DNA of 64,000 nt from Branchiostoma floridae (taxonomy: Eukaryota > Chordata > Leptocardii > Amphioxiformes > Branchiostomatidae), in NCBI RefSeq assembly GCF_000003815.2, contig NC_049979.1, positions 21,125,308 through 21,189,307 of the forward strand, read 5' to 3'. Made by a program: the position numbers and the translations under genes. The notes below the pieces were generated by a model that searched no databases, was not told the DNA's origin, and worked only from the letters and a program-made list of their open reading frames with translations. Shown one piece after another: positions 61,301 through 64,000 of the stretch. Each line of letters begins with the position of its first letter. Within the stretch, counting starts at the first letter, position 1.

Positions 61301-63625
61301 GCTGTGTGTTGTCTTTGATTGAAGAGCAAAGTCAAAATTGAAAGTTTTCCTAGCGATTAAATGATAAATATGTTATGGATCATTGTATTGATTTCACATG
61401 AATTTTGGGAATTCACATGACTGAAGGATGTATCATGAAACCTTTAGAAATCTCTTTTGATTGTTAAATTGATCTTGCTTCCAGCCATGCAGTGTCAAAC
61501 TCTGACTGCACCTGCCCATGGGACCGTGGCTGGTGGGTCATCATTTGGTGACACTGCCACGTACTCCTGTGATGCTGGGTACGAGGTGGTGGGAACACCC
61601 ATCAGGATGTGCCAACCTAGCAGGACATGGAGCGGAAATGAACCAACTTGTGAAAGTAAGGAATTTAGTCATAGTACATGTCATAGACTGGGTATAGGTA
61701 CATCCTTTCAATGCTTTTGAAAATTGAACTGTCATCTGATGAAACTCAATGATGTACAATAAAGAAATGATAGTAATGTATTTCATATCCATGTTCATCA
61801 GAAACAGTGCTTAGTTGCAATTCATTGCTACATCTTGAGGACATAAATAATGGCACACTTTCTTTAGGAAATATCGAATACACGGAGTACACTAGACCAG
61901 ACTGAATGTAGACTGGAGTAGCCAAGCTTAGGGATAGGTTATCAACTTTTTAATGAACCTTTAGCAACTTTTATGAAGATAGAAAGAGTTGACAAAGTTA
62001 CACTTTTAAAAGTTTTGTTTCACTTCATGTCATAGAAATATCATGTGCAAGTCTGGACGCTCCTCTCAATGGTGGTATCACTGGGTTCAACCAGTATGGA
62101 GACACGGTGACATTTGACTGCAGCATTGGGTTTGAGCTGGTGGGCGACCAGACCAGGACTTGTCAGAGTGACCAGCAGTGGAATGGAACACAACCATACT
62201 GTCAAAGTAGGCCAAAACCAATCCTAAGATTCTGAAAAAACAATCATTTAAGCCATATTGTCTATTTGTGGTAAATTTTTCATAAGAAAAGCACAACTTT
62301 ACAATCATGCATGTCAACAAAATTCTATAAGCTACATTGTACCGGTACCCACCCCTAGACCTGACAGTCCTATAGCAAAAGAAGCAGAAATAATGTCTAG
62401 TAAAAGACTGAGTATAAAACATTTGTTGACCCATTAGGACTGCAGTGTCCACAGCTGGGTATGATCACAAATGGTGGCTTCACTGGTGGCTTGCATTATG
62501 GTGACTATGCCTCTTTCATGTGCAATGCTGGGTATGAACTTCAGGGTAATAACACCGCAGTTTGCATGGAAAACGGACAATGGAGCAATCCAGAACCTTC
62601 ATGCATAGGTAGGCAGCTACAATTGCTCATCCATATACATTAGTCTAGTATTGACATGAACACGTAATTCTTACACCACTACCTTTAAAAAACGGTATCA
62701 AATCCAGCATCAGTAAATCCCAGAGATAAGCACATTAGATACCAGTAATTTCAATGGCATAGGTTCAAATCCCACTGCTGCAACCATGTTGTGCCCTGAT
62801 GTCTGGAAATCCCTGACAAGACCTTGATAACATAGTTTATAATGCAGCAGTCCTAGTGGGATCAAAAGAGGTGACATCGTTTAGTCAAGATGAAGGTAAT
62901 ACTAAAAGATTCTGTATGAATTTAATGAAACAAATTTAATCTTATTTTTCAGAACATTGGCTATCATTTCATCCCACTTACAATGTTAAACTGTACATTT
63001 CTCGTACCCTTCAGCAAAGGAATGTCCTCCCCTAACAGCCCCACAAGATGGTACTATGACTGGGACCTATTTTGTGGGTGACAGGGTGACTTTCTCCTGC
63101 AAGACTGGCTTTAACTTGGTGGGCAACACCATCATAGTGTGCAAGGACTCTCTATCATGGAGTGGTACTACACCAAAATGTGAATGTAAGTATTGATGTT
63201 CATGATATCACAGAAGAGTTAGACTTTAACAATTTTCTTTTAGATAGTCTTTTTGGCATTAATCTGCAATTGAAAGAATTAGACATTAATCTGCAATTGA
63301 AAGAATTAGAAAGGACTGAAAAAGAGATTCTCTTTTTTCAATGAATAGTAAAGTAAGACAATTTGAAGTCCATTTTTTTGCATAAAATCTTGTGTATTTC
63401 TGCAATGTCAATCTAAACTAAGGTTCTTCTTTTTTCTTCCTTGAAATAAAGGTGTTACTTGTCCCTCACTTCTTGCCCCTGTCTATGGGATTGTTAGAGG
63501 CCCAGGGAATACTTATGGGGATACAGTGACCATTTCATGTGAACCTGGATATGACCTCATTGGTGACAGCGTCAGGACATGTGAAGCCAGCGGACTGTGG
63601 AGTGGCTACGCGCCTCTTTGTCAAA
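28361..63625 (+). CDS. Gene B (5' part): signal peptide, TSP1, EGF-like, CCP, LCCL, C-type lectin, then 38 CCP modules; factor C-like N terminus; 3' end outside window
   Basis: Seen: from ATG 28361, 46 exons with agreeing splice phases stay open to 63625, about 8.1 kb of coding sequence (about 2700 codons, apart from the part of exon B16 in a gap). Order: signal peptide, Arg-rich segment, thrombospondin type 1 repeat, EGF-like piece, CCP, CCP, CCP-like module, LCCL, C-type lectin, 22 CCPs, then 16 CCPs paralogous to gene A exons A1-A16. Known: EGF, CCPs, LCCL, C-type lectin and CCP in this order are the regulatory chain of horseshoe-crab factor C, which senses lipopolysaccharide and ends in a serine protease. 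Inferred: a secreted recognition protein of factor C-like ancestry whose CCP region expanded greatly. A protease domain is not in the window. By analogy with gene A, the C terminus may instead be an SVEP1-like and lectin tail. Confidence 0.78.
28713..29579 (+). other. Gene B intron 2
   Basis: At 29103-29185 a simple (GAAT)n run leads into CCTTTATTGTACAT, which looks like the 3' tail of a retroposon in minus orientation. Nothing else was recognised. Confidence 0.4.
29580..29753 (+). CDS. Gene B exon B3, CCP module 1
   Basis: Acceptor accag ending 29579; donor GTAAGT at 29754; phase 1-1. CPPLDAPSNGQISG, HFSCDPGYSLLG and GSWSKNRPICQ make a canonical four-cysteine CCP. Confidence 0.93.
30594..30958. 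mobile_element. Fold-back (MITE-like) element flanked by TTAA
   Basis: TTAAAGGCAACCTAAGCAAT at the left is answered by ATTGCTTAGGTTGCCTTTAA at the right. The arms stay complementary for about 150 bp with small mismatches around a centre of about 70 bp. It lies in intron 29754-31548. The remainder of that intron shows no exon; the 116-codon open frame at 30299-30646 runs into the element and looks non-coding. Confidence 0.85.
31549..31731 (+). CDS. Gene B exon B4, CCP module 2
   Basis: Acceptor catag ending 31548; donor GTACGG at 31732; 183 nt. CPALPVVQHGSM, FSCLDGYTLSGPSSITC, a longer loop (GAPNGQG) and VWSAQSPTC. The insertion before the Trp makes it the longest of the gene B N-terminal CCPs. 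Confidence 0.92.
32291..32462 (+). mobile_element. 5S rRNA-derived SINE
   Basis: ACACCCGATC, AGAAGTTACGCGCGGTCCGG, CTTGGATGGGAG and GATTGCTGTA follow the order and spacing of 5S rRNA, with substitutions through the internal promoter. A non-5S body (GTCGTCTTCCGGGAGGGACG) follows. A functional 5S gene is unlikely. SINEs with 5S heads are known in deuterostomes, amphioxus among them. It lies in intron 31732-32560. Confidence 0.65.
32561..32741 (+). CDS. Gene B exon B5, CCP-like module leading into LCCL
   Basis: Acceptor aacag ending 32560; donor GTAAGA at 32742; phase 1 to 2. It starts like a CCP (QCPTLSPPHHGTISS) and has cysteines in SLHC and YSVSC, but lacks the terminal W...C. Instead it runs through DATNFNADTF into the LCCL start. 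Phase 2 pairs with the next exon only if it begins at 36423. Confidence 0.82.
33090..33744. repeat. 163 bp tandem repeat
   Basis: CTGTACC(C/T)TGGTATT recurs at 33257, 33420, 33583 and 33745, so three full units plus a diverged partial unit on the left. The units share TGAGCTGAAATTTG and TTGCGATTTTTTGACCAATT. Long minus-strand open frames here (up to 205 codons) are repeats translated three times and are not genes. Confidence 0.9.
33745..35095. repeat. Two tandem ~0.6-0.7 kb copies in the large pre-LCCL intron
   Basis: Copy 1 (33745-34350) and copy 2 (34368-35095) share, in order, TTGGTATAGATAGGCAT, CCAATCAGCGAAGAGGA, GGCTAATTAATATTCATAAG, TCGCAGCAGTCACTTA-like sequence and CGTGCGACTGTTGTTGACGG-like sequence. 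Copy 2 has an extra GC-rich block (34710-34815). No open reading frame of interest. The remaining intron to 36422 shows no exon. Confidence 0.8.
36423..36489 (+). CDS. Gene B exon B6, LCCL domain part 1
   Basis: Acceptor ttcacag ending 36422; donor GTGAGT at 36490; 67 nt; phase 2 to 0. Reads T-VSCPVGCTGCPNC-VWGTGVYSE, the N-terminal strand of an LCCL domain, where WGTGVY is diagnostic. Confidence 0.88.
37206..37343. repeat. (TA)n/(TAGA)n microsatellite inside an inverted repeat
   Basis: A long TA run to about 37246, then CTTCACAGAATTATA, a second TA run, TAGA repeats and TATAATTCTGTGAAG, the exact complement. The unit 37248-37343 can fold into a hairpin. It lies in intron 36490-37452. Confidence 0.9.
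37453..37583 (+). CDS. Gene B exon B7, LCCL domain part 2
   Basis: Acceptor tgacag ending 37452; donor GTAAGC at 37584; 131 nt; phase 0 to 2. DSSICHAAIHDGRI is the central LCCL signature (consensus DSSICRAAIHAG). GGQVTVYIRPG and NSYHGSWHNGIQTN follow. It has the histidine and cysteine pattern of the family. Confidence 0.93.
37705..37742 (+). CDS. Gene B exon B8, LCCL domain end (38 nt micro-exon)
   Basis: Acceptor ttcag ending 37704; donor GTAGCT at 37743; phase 2 to 1. DFGPWPRSFTFTP matches the closing SF-x-F strand of LCCL. It is too short to be found by open-frame length. The intron 37743-38564 shows nothing recognisable. Confidence 0.85.
38565..39032 (+). CDS. Gene B exon B9, C-type lectin domain (single exon)
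   Basis: The start is set by phase: the micro-exon ends in phase 1, and only the acceptor ttaccaatag (38564) gives the lectin frame; donor GTATGT at 39033; 468 nt. SCARDDYTFFNGICYK, RARELCAADGG, CWIGLSEP, RWEWADGS, WDERDC and HHFVCQ make a complete domain. No EPN or QPD motif is visible and an Asn/Ser-rich insertion precedes HCILLRL, so classical calcium-dependent sugar binding is doubtful. Confidence 0.9.
39615..39800 (+). CDS. Gene B exon B10, CCP module after lectin domain
   Basis: Acceptor ttttcag ending 39614 chosen by phase 1 over the nearby ctcccag; donor GTAGAT at 39801; 186 nt. A short leader (VILSQVQT) precedes ECNVLASPDPIAQG, SSGYTMVG and GQWSGSQPTC. The leader makes it longer than the array modules. 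Introns 39033-39614 and 39801-40244 show nothing recognisable. Confidence 0.9.
40245..40424 (+). CDS. Gene B exon B11, CCP module a, repeat 1
   Basis: Acceptor cctcag ending 40244; donor GTAAGT at 40425. ECEDLHAPHHGTISGG, GDTVTFSC and LDWSGTEPTC define type a. It opens the fourfold a-b-c-d array. The intron 40425-40903 shows no feature. Confidence 0.92.
40904..41080 (+). CDS. Gene B exon B12, CCP module b, repeat 1
   Basis: Acceptor aacag ending 40903; donor GTGAGT at 41081. CPVVTTPLNGQMSG, LQFSCNDGYELVG and TWDGTVPIC; LQFSC is the type b mark. Confidence 0.92.
41196..41291. repeat. Two-copy ~50 bp minisatellite
   Basis: TTTGGTAACACCCCATGAGTAG through GCCATATTGAAGACTT occurs twice in direct succession, nearly identical. 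It lies in intron 41081-41714, just left of an N gap. Confidence 0.9.
41412..41674. other. Assembly gap (263 N)
   Basis: Unknown bases between module b and module c of the first array repeat. The a-b-c-d order is intact across it, so no missing CCP exon is predicted. Confidence 0.95.
41715..41885 (+). CDS. Gene B exon B13, CCP module c, repeat 1
   Basis: Acceptor cacag ending 41714; donor GTGAGT at 41886. IQCPPSQSPSNG, GDTISYTCDAGY and CLSTGVWSNQPPQC; CLSTG-W is the type c mark. The intron 41886-42349 shows nothing recognisable. Confidence 0.92.
42350..42523 (+). CDS. Gene B exon B14, CCP module d, repeat 1
   Basis: Acceptor gacag ending 42349; donor GTAATG at 42524. CSMPSAPAHGSVAG, YTCDLGYTLSG and QQWSGRPPTCE. 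It is the most diverged of the four type d modules. Confidence 0.91.
42556..42756. mobile_element. MITE-like element, family shared with 15960-16202
   Basis: TAACACCAACTCTCATAATT at the left and an inverted AATTATAAAAGTTGATGTTA-like right end, 200 bp apart, match the termini of the gene A element. It lies in intron 42524-43031. Confidence 0.6.
43032..43205 (+). CDS. Gene B exon B15, CCP module a, repeat 2
   Basis: Acceptor cttaag ending 43031 after a T-rich tract; donor GTATGT at 43206. IQCSSLNAPHHGTVSS, GDTVTFSCEPGY and TWSGQQPRCQ. No in-frame ATG precedes it, so it is missed by ATG-based ORF finding. Confidence 0.91.
43641..43688. repeat. 48 bp hairpin built from the CTGTCCTTGGTG motif
   Basis: CACCAAGGACAG and its perfect complement CTGTCCTTGGTG are separated by 24 bases. 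Single copies of the same motif occur in other introns on either strand (for example 453, 541, 10721, 48374, 55561). Confidence 0.85.
43894..44033. other. Assembly gap (140 N) covering the start of exon B16
   Basis: It hides the acceptor and roughly the first 40 nt of a type b CCP exon, judged by the usual 171-177 nt exon length. Confidence 0.95.
44034..44169 (+). CDS. Gene B exon B16, CCP module b, repeat 2 (5' end in gap)
   Basis: Visible from a point shortly before the second cysteine: VQFICNDGYQLVGS, TLTCQGDQTWSG and VPNC; donor GTAAGT at 44170. The first cysteine falls in the N gap. The intron 44170-44708 shows nothing recognisable. Confidence 0.88.
44709..44876 (+). CDS. Gene B exon B17, CCP module c, repeat 2, with extra cysteine
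   Basis: Acceptor ttcag ending 44708; donor GTGAGC at 44877; 168 nt. AQCPALQLINGF, then TASCGCDPGYLLIG with an additional cysteine two residues before the canonical second one, and CLSTATW. Five cysteines leave one unpaired. The intron 44877-45552 shows no feature. Confidence 0.9.
45553..45723 (+). CDS. Gene B exon B18, CCP module d, repeat 2
   Basis: Acceptor actag ending 45552; donor GTACGT at 45724. KTCQPLPAPNHG, GGNNYGDVATFAC and CQDNEHWSGPPPYC; GGNNYG and CQDN are the type d marks. The 922 nt intron to 46645 shows no exon. Confidence 0.92.
46646..46819 (+). CDS. Gene B exon B19, CCP module a, repeat 3
   Basis: Acceptor aaaag ending 46645; donor GTAGGC at 46820. MECATLDAPVHGSISG, GDTVTFSCDTGYEI and RTWTGTQPTC. 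The intron 46820-47288 shows nothing recognisable. Confidence 0.91.
47289..47459 (+). CDS. Gene B exon B20, CCP module b, repeat 3
   Basis: Acceptor aacag ending 47288; donor GTAAGT at 47460. IKCPTVSAPANGNM, LQFSCSLGHQLIGS and QTWDVTVPTC. The usual GY is GH here. The intron 47460-47996 shows no feature. Confidence 0.91.
47997..48167 (+). CDS. Gene B exon B21, CCP module c, repeat 3
   Basis: Acceptor cttag ending 47996; donor GTAAGT at 48168. VQCAPLQCPQNGQVSGG, TYTCDIGYLLFG and CLSTGTWSSQPPQC. An additional cysteine (LQCPQ) lies near the start, so five in all. Confidence 0.91.
48510..48680 (+). CDS. Gene B exon B22, CCP module d, repeat 3
   Basis: Acceptor attag ending 48509; donor GTATGT at 48681. 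KTCPPLTAPNHGSV, GGNNYGDVAHYAC and CQDNQFWSG. The preceding intron carries the CTGTCCTTGGTGCTGAA motif at 48374. The intron 48681-49098 shows nothing else. Confidence 0.92.
49099..49269 (+). CDS. Gene B exon B23, CCP module a, repeat 4
   Basis: Acceptor tatag ending 49098; donor GTGAGC at 49270. MECAILYPPTHGTVNG, GDTVTFACDPGYEI and LDWSGKQPIC. It is followed by the shortest intron of the array (147 nt). Confidence 0.92.
49417..49587 (+). CDS. Gene B exon B24, CCP module b, repeat 4
   Basis: Acceptor cacag ending 49416; donor GTGAGT at 49588. IQCPLFSALANGHMIGG, LQFHCSAGYQLVGS and QTWSDVAPTC. The intron 49588-50059 shows no feature. Confidence 0.91.
50060..50230 (+). CDS. Gene B exon B25, CCP module c, repeat 4
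   Basis: Acceptor atcag ending 50059; donor GTAAGT at 50231. IQCPAVQAPLNGAVSGG, TYTCDVGYLLIG and CLSTGIWSSQAPQC. The intron 50231-50638 shows nothing recognisable. Confidence 0.92.
50639..50809 (+). CDS. Gene B exon B26, CCP module d, repeat 4
   Basis: Acceptor tttag ending 50638; donor GTATGC at 50810. KTCQPLTVPDHGTM, GGNNYGNVVTYAC and CQDNQQWTSSPPTC. It closes the a-b-c-d array. The following intron has a CTGTCCTTGGTACTGAA motif near 51040. Confidence 0.92.
51352..51528 (+). CDS. Gene B exon B27, CCP module between the two arrays
   Basis: Acceptor ttaag ending 51351; donor GTATAA at 51529; 177 nt. VQCAPLSAPAYATM, HFTCLAGHTLTAG and MWSGLQPSC. It matches neither array type cleanly and separates the two four-exon patterns. 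The intron 51529-52535 (1 kb) shows no exon. Confidence 0.9.
52536..52709 (+). CDS. Gene B exon B28, CCP module (type 1, first of downstream array)
   Basis: Acceptor tgcag ending 52535; donor GTACTC at 52710. NECPQLDTPTNGQVYG, FFCNDGYELVGDP and TWSGTQPTCQ. A diverged type 1 module; it starts the 1-2-3-4 series. Confidence 0.9.
53031..53201 (+). CDS. Gene B exon B29, CCP module (type 2)
   Basis: Acceptor aacag ending 53030; donor GTGAGC at 53202. KECPTLSTPSNGFMSG, GDQVTFTCHSGYEISG and QQWNGTQPTCE, close to B33. The intron 53202-53737 shows nothing recognisable. Confidence 0.91.
53738..53908 (+). CDS. Gene B exon B30, CCP module (type 3)
   Basis: Acceptor atcag ending 53737; donor GTAAGT at 53909. 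IHCPPLSPIANGQMSGG, FVCNSGYELSGSPSRTC and TWSGIQPVCD, a typical type 3. The intron 53909-54279 shows no feature. Confidence 0.92.
54280..54450 (+). CDS. Gene B exon B31, CCP module (type 4)
   Basis: Acceptor tcaag ending 54279; donor GTAAAT at 54451. VVCPDTSPPAHGSVTGG, GDTATYSCDPGYELHG and RWSGTQPTC. It is the last exon before the segment shared with gene A inside this window. Confidence 0.91.
54755..54822 (+). other. Possible alternative terminal exon in intron after B31
   Basis: A strong pyrimidine tract and acceptor (cttctccttctccaaacag) precede 21 open codons in the phase 1 frame (EKVNELYQTTVTM...) ending in TAA at 54820-54822. If used after B31 it would end the protein with a short non-CCP tail. 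There is no coding-similarity support, and it may be chance. Confidence 0.2.
55018..55188 (+). CDS. Gene B exon B32, CCP module (type 1), copy of A1
   Basis: Acceptor gttag ending 55017; donor GTAAGT at 55189. KPCSTLDPPLNGKVNG, GFDLVGDQTRTC and QQWSGTQPYC. Differs from A1 at 3 residues. The intron 55189-55663 aligns with 171-634, including TCCTTGGTGCTGA motifs. Confidence 0.93.
55664..55834 (+). CDS. Gene B exon B33, CCP module (type 2), copy of A2
   Basis: Acceptor tgcag ending 55663; donor GTGAGT at 55835. QDCGQLPTPSHGAWSGG, DPGYEIVG and QQWSGAPPTC. The 199 nt intron that follows represents the state without the SINE seen in gene A. Confidence 0.93.
56034..56204 (+). CDS. Gene B exon B34, CCP module (type 3), copy of A3
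   Basis: Acceptor aacag ending 56033; donor GTAAGT at 56205. ITCLGLNAPSNGQMSG, NVGYSLSGSPSRTC and TWSGVQPVCN. The C-terminal two thirds are almost identical to A3 while the first third is not. Confidence 0.93.
56562..56732 (+). CDS. Gene B exon B35, CCP module (type 4), copy of A4
   Basis: Acceptor ttcag ending 56561; donor GTAAGA at 56733. MKCPDLVAPLHGSQSGG, DTGYELVG and TWSNATPTC. The intron 56733-57485 contains a private inverted repeat (ATCTGTAGTTATTA...TAATAACTACAGAT, about 56933-56992). Confidence 0.93.
57486..57659 (+). CDS. Gene B exon B36, CCP module (type 1), copy of A5
   Basis: Acceptor atcag ending 57485; donor GTAAGA at 57660. VACQTLDPPTNGIIN, DVGYQLVGSP and QWSGSPPSCQ. 6 residue differences from A5. 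Confidence 0.93.
57937..58212 (+). CDS. Gene B exon B37, CCP module (type 2), copy of A6, interrupted by N gap
   Basis: Acceptor tctag ending 57936; donor GTATGC at 58213. 84 nt precede the gap and 92 nt follow. Removing the N and one copy of the shared CG gives 174 nt in frame, exactly the length of A6. Just after the gap the sequence reads DTGSNVVGS where A6 has DTGYTMVGS, losing the conserved Gly-Tyr; this is possibly a contig-end error. Confidence 0.88.
58021..58120. other. Assembly gap (100 N), probably empty
   Basis: The left flank ends GTGACATTCG and the right flank begins CGAATGTGAT. Overlapping the shared CG restores GTGACATTCGAATGTGAT, as in exon A6. The round number 100 is the usual placeholder for gaps of unknown size. 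Confidence 0.9.
58677..58850 (+). CDS. Gene B exon B38, CCP module (type 3), copy of A7
   Basis: Acceptor aaaag ending 58676; donor GTGAGT at 58851. IQCPPLSPISNGQMSGG, DSGYDLHG and TWSGIQPVCN. 11 residue differences from A7, several charge-changing (SNER to SDRR). The intron 58213-58676 shows nothing beyond similarity to gene A. Confidence 0.93.
59245..59415 (+). CDS. Gene B exon B39, CCP module (type 4), copy of A8
   Basis: Acceptor cacag ending 59244; TECPDLAAPANGYITSG, IGYEIDGVAVR and TWGGMEPTC. The donor is GTTAGT (59416), weaker than the GTAAGC of A8. Read-through would hit a TAG codon at once, so skipping or retention here would matter. Confidence 0.91.
59704..59880 (+). CDS. Gene B exon B40, CCP module (type 1), copy of A9
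   Basis: Acceptor ttcag ending 59703; donor GTATGG at 59881; 177 nt, one codon longer than A9 (GNNDNLFG against GNSNLYG). It is the most diverged pair, at about 16 residues. Confidence 0.92.
60200..60370 (+). CDS. Gene B exon B41, CCP module (type 2), copy of A10
   Basis: Acceptor cacag ending 60199; donor GTAAGT at 60371. KECPLLQAPTNGGSSG, DLGYMLNGNATLSC and VWSGTPPTCD. NAT is a new N-glycosylation sequon relative to A10. The intron 60371-60908 shows no feature. Confidence 0.92.
60909..61082 (+). CDS. Gene B exon B42, CCP module (type 3), copy of A11
   Basis: Acceptor atcag ending 60908; donor GTATGA at 61083. CPALSPPTNGQMNG, DLGFELNGSPSLFC and TWSGTQPVCN. 7 residue differences from A11. 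The intron 61083-61484 shows nothing recognisable. Confidence 0.93.
61485..61655 (+). CDS. Gene B exon B43, CCP module (type 4), copy of A12
   Basis: Acceptor tccag ending 61484; donor GTAAGG at 61656. CQTLTAPAHGTVAGG, DAGYEVVG and RTWSGNEPTCE. 5 residue differences from A12. Confidence 0.93.
62036..62206 (+). CDS. Gene B exon B44, CCP module (type 1), copy of A13
   Basis: Acceptor catag ending 62035; donor GTAGGC at 62207, the same unusual donor as A13. 2 residue differences from A13 (first residue and GGIT for GGIS). Confidence 0.93.
62438..62608 (+). CDS. Gene B exon B45, CCP module, copy of A14
   Basis: Acceptor attag ending 62437; donor GTAGGC at 62609. CPQLGMITNGGFTGG, NAGYELQGNNTAVC and GQWSNPEPSC. 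8 residue differences from A14. The intron 62609-63014 shows nothing beyond similarity to gene A. Confidence 0.92.
63015..63185 (+). CDS. Gene B exon B46, CCP module, copy of A15
   Basis: Acceptor ttcag ending 63014; donor GTAAGT at 63186. ECPPLTAPQDGTMTG, KTGFNLVGN and SWSGTTPKCE. 8 residue differences from A15. The intron contains a private two-copy ~27 bp tandem repeat (about 63257-63310) that is single in gene A. Confidence 0.92.
63452..63625 (+). CDS. Gene B exon B47, CCP module, copy of A16; last exon in window
   Basis: Acceptor aaag ending 63451; donor GTGAGA at 63626. CPSLLAPVYGIVRG, EPGYDLIGDSVRTC and GLWSGYAPLCQ. The sequence to 64000 is intron aligning with 9581-9980, so the next exon (counterpart of A17) should begin about 25 bases past the right edge. 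Confidence 0.92.
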
Positions 63626-64000
63626 GTGAGACATTTATTGTGACGTTCCATAATATATGTGTTACCTATATAGCACTTATACGGAAACACTCATAAGCAG
63701 GCATTTCATATAATGTTGAAAGAGTGGTGTTCAGGAAAAAATCTTATTGTCCTGGTAATTAGTCACACATTTTATAAGGCATATTGTAGAATTAATAGTC
63801 TTTTTATGAATATAGATTAATTTAAGAGTTATGAAATTTACCTTACTTCTAGTGCACCTAACTCGATGTAATGTACCAGATCAAGTTCACTTGTTATTGT
63901 TGAGAAATATCCAGAATTGGTTCAAGATGTATTCTCCCGATTGATATCAGCAGCAGTGTAAAAATTGTACCTTTCATTCCCTTGCTTTCTCGATGGAAAG

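Overview
The window is animal genomic DNA. All recognisable genes are on the + strand and are split into short exons by GT-AG introns. The coding content is a very long series of complement control protein (CCP, sushi) modules, one module per exon, nearly all in intron phase 1-1. Together with the intronic elements (tRNA-derived and 5S-related SINEs, many short inverted-repeat elements) and the mix of sushi, LCCL, thrombospondin, EGF and C-type lectin modules, this suggests a lancelet (Branchiostoma) or a close invertebrate deuterostome. The species call is inference.

Layout. (1) Bases 1-20263 are the 3' part of gene A: 16 ordinary CCP exons, three six-cysteine CCP exons, a four-exon cysteine-poor linker, an ephrin-receptor-like (GCC2/GCC3) exon, one EGF-like and two calcium-binding EGF exons, and a two-exon C-type lectin domain with an EPN motif that ends in TAG. 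Joined from base 2 the exons give 4866 nt (1622 codons including the stop) without a frame break. (2) Bases 20264-23827 are intergenic. (3) A TATA box at 23828 and a candidate non-coding first exon lead into gene B. Its ATG at 28361 directly follows a splice acceptor. Gene B encodes a signal peptide, a TSP1 repeat, an EGF-like piece, two CCPs, a third CCP-like exon leading into an LCCL domain, a C-type lectin domain and then 38 more CCP exons. It is still open at the right edge, about 2700 codons in.

The gene B order CCP-LCCL-lectin-CCP is the one known from horseshoe-crab factor C, the LPS-sensing clotting protease, but no protease domain lies in the window. The gene A tail (CCP, linker, ephrin-receptor-like, EGF) follows the order in SVEP1. 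The last 16 CCP exons of gene B (55018-63625) are paralogous, in the same order and with alignable introns, to the 16 CCP exons that open the window, so A and B are tandem paralogues joined by a segmental duplication that runs off both window ends. I infer that a complete gene combines a factor C-like front with an SVEP1-like, lectin-capped back.

The CCP arrays are built on a four-exon higher-order repeat. The upstream array (40245-50809) is a-b-c-d repeated four times. The downstream array is 1-2-3-4 repeated four to five times. Both products would be large secreted mosaic proteins, plausibly for recognition or adhesion. Function is inferred from domains only.

Three N gaps are present. The one at 58021-58120 appears to hold no missing sequence. 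Exon coordinates were set by eye from splice dinucleotides, reading frame and phase continuity.
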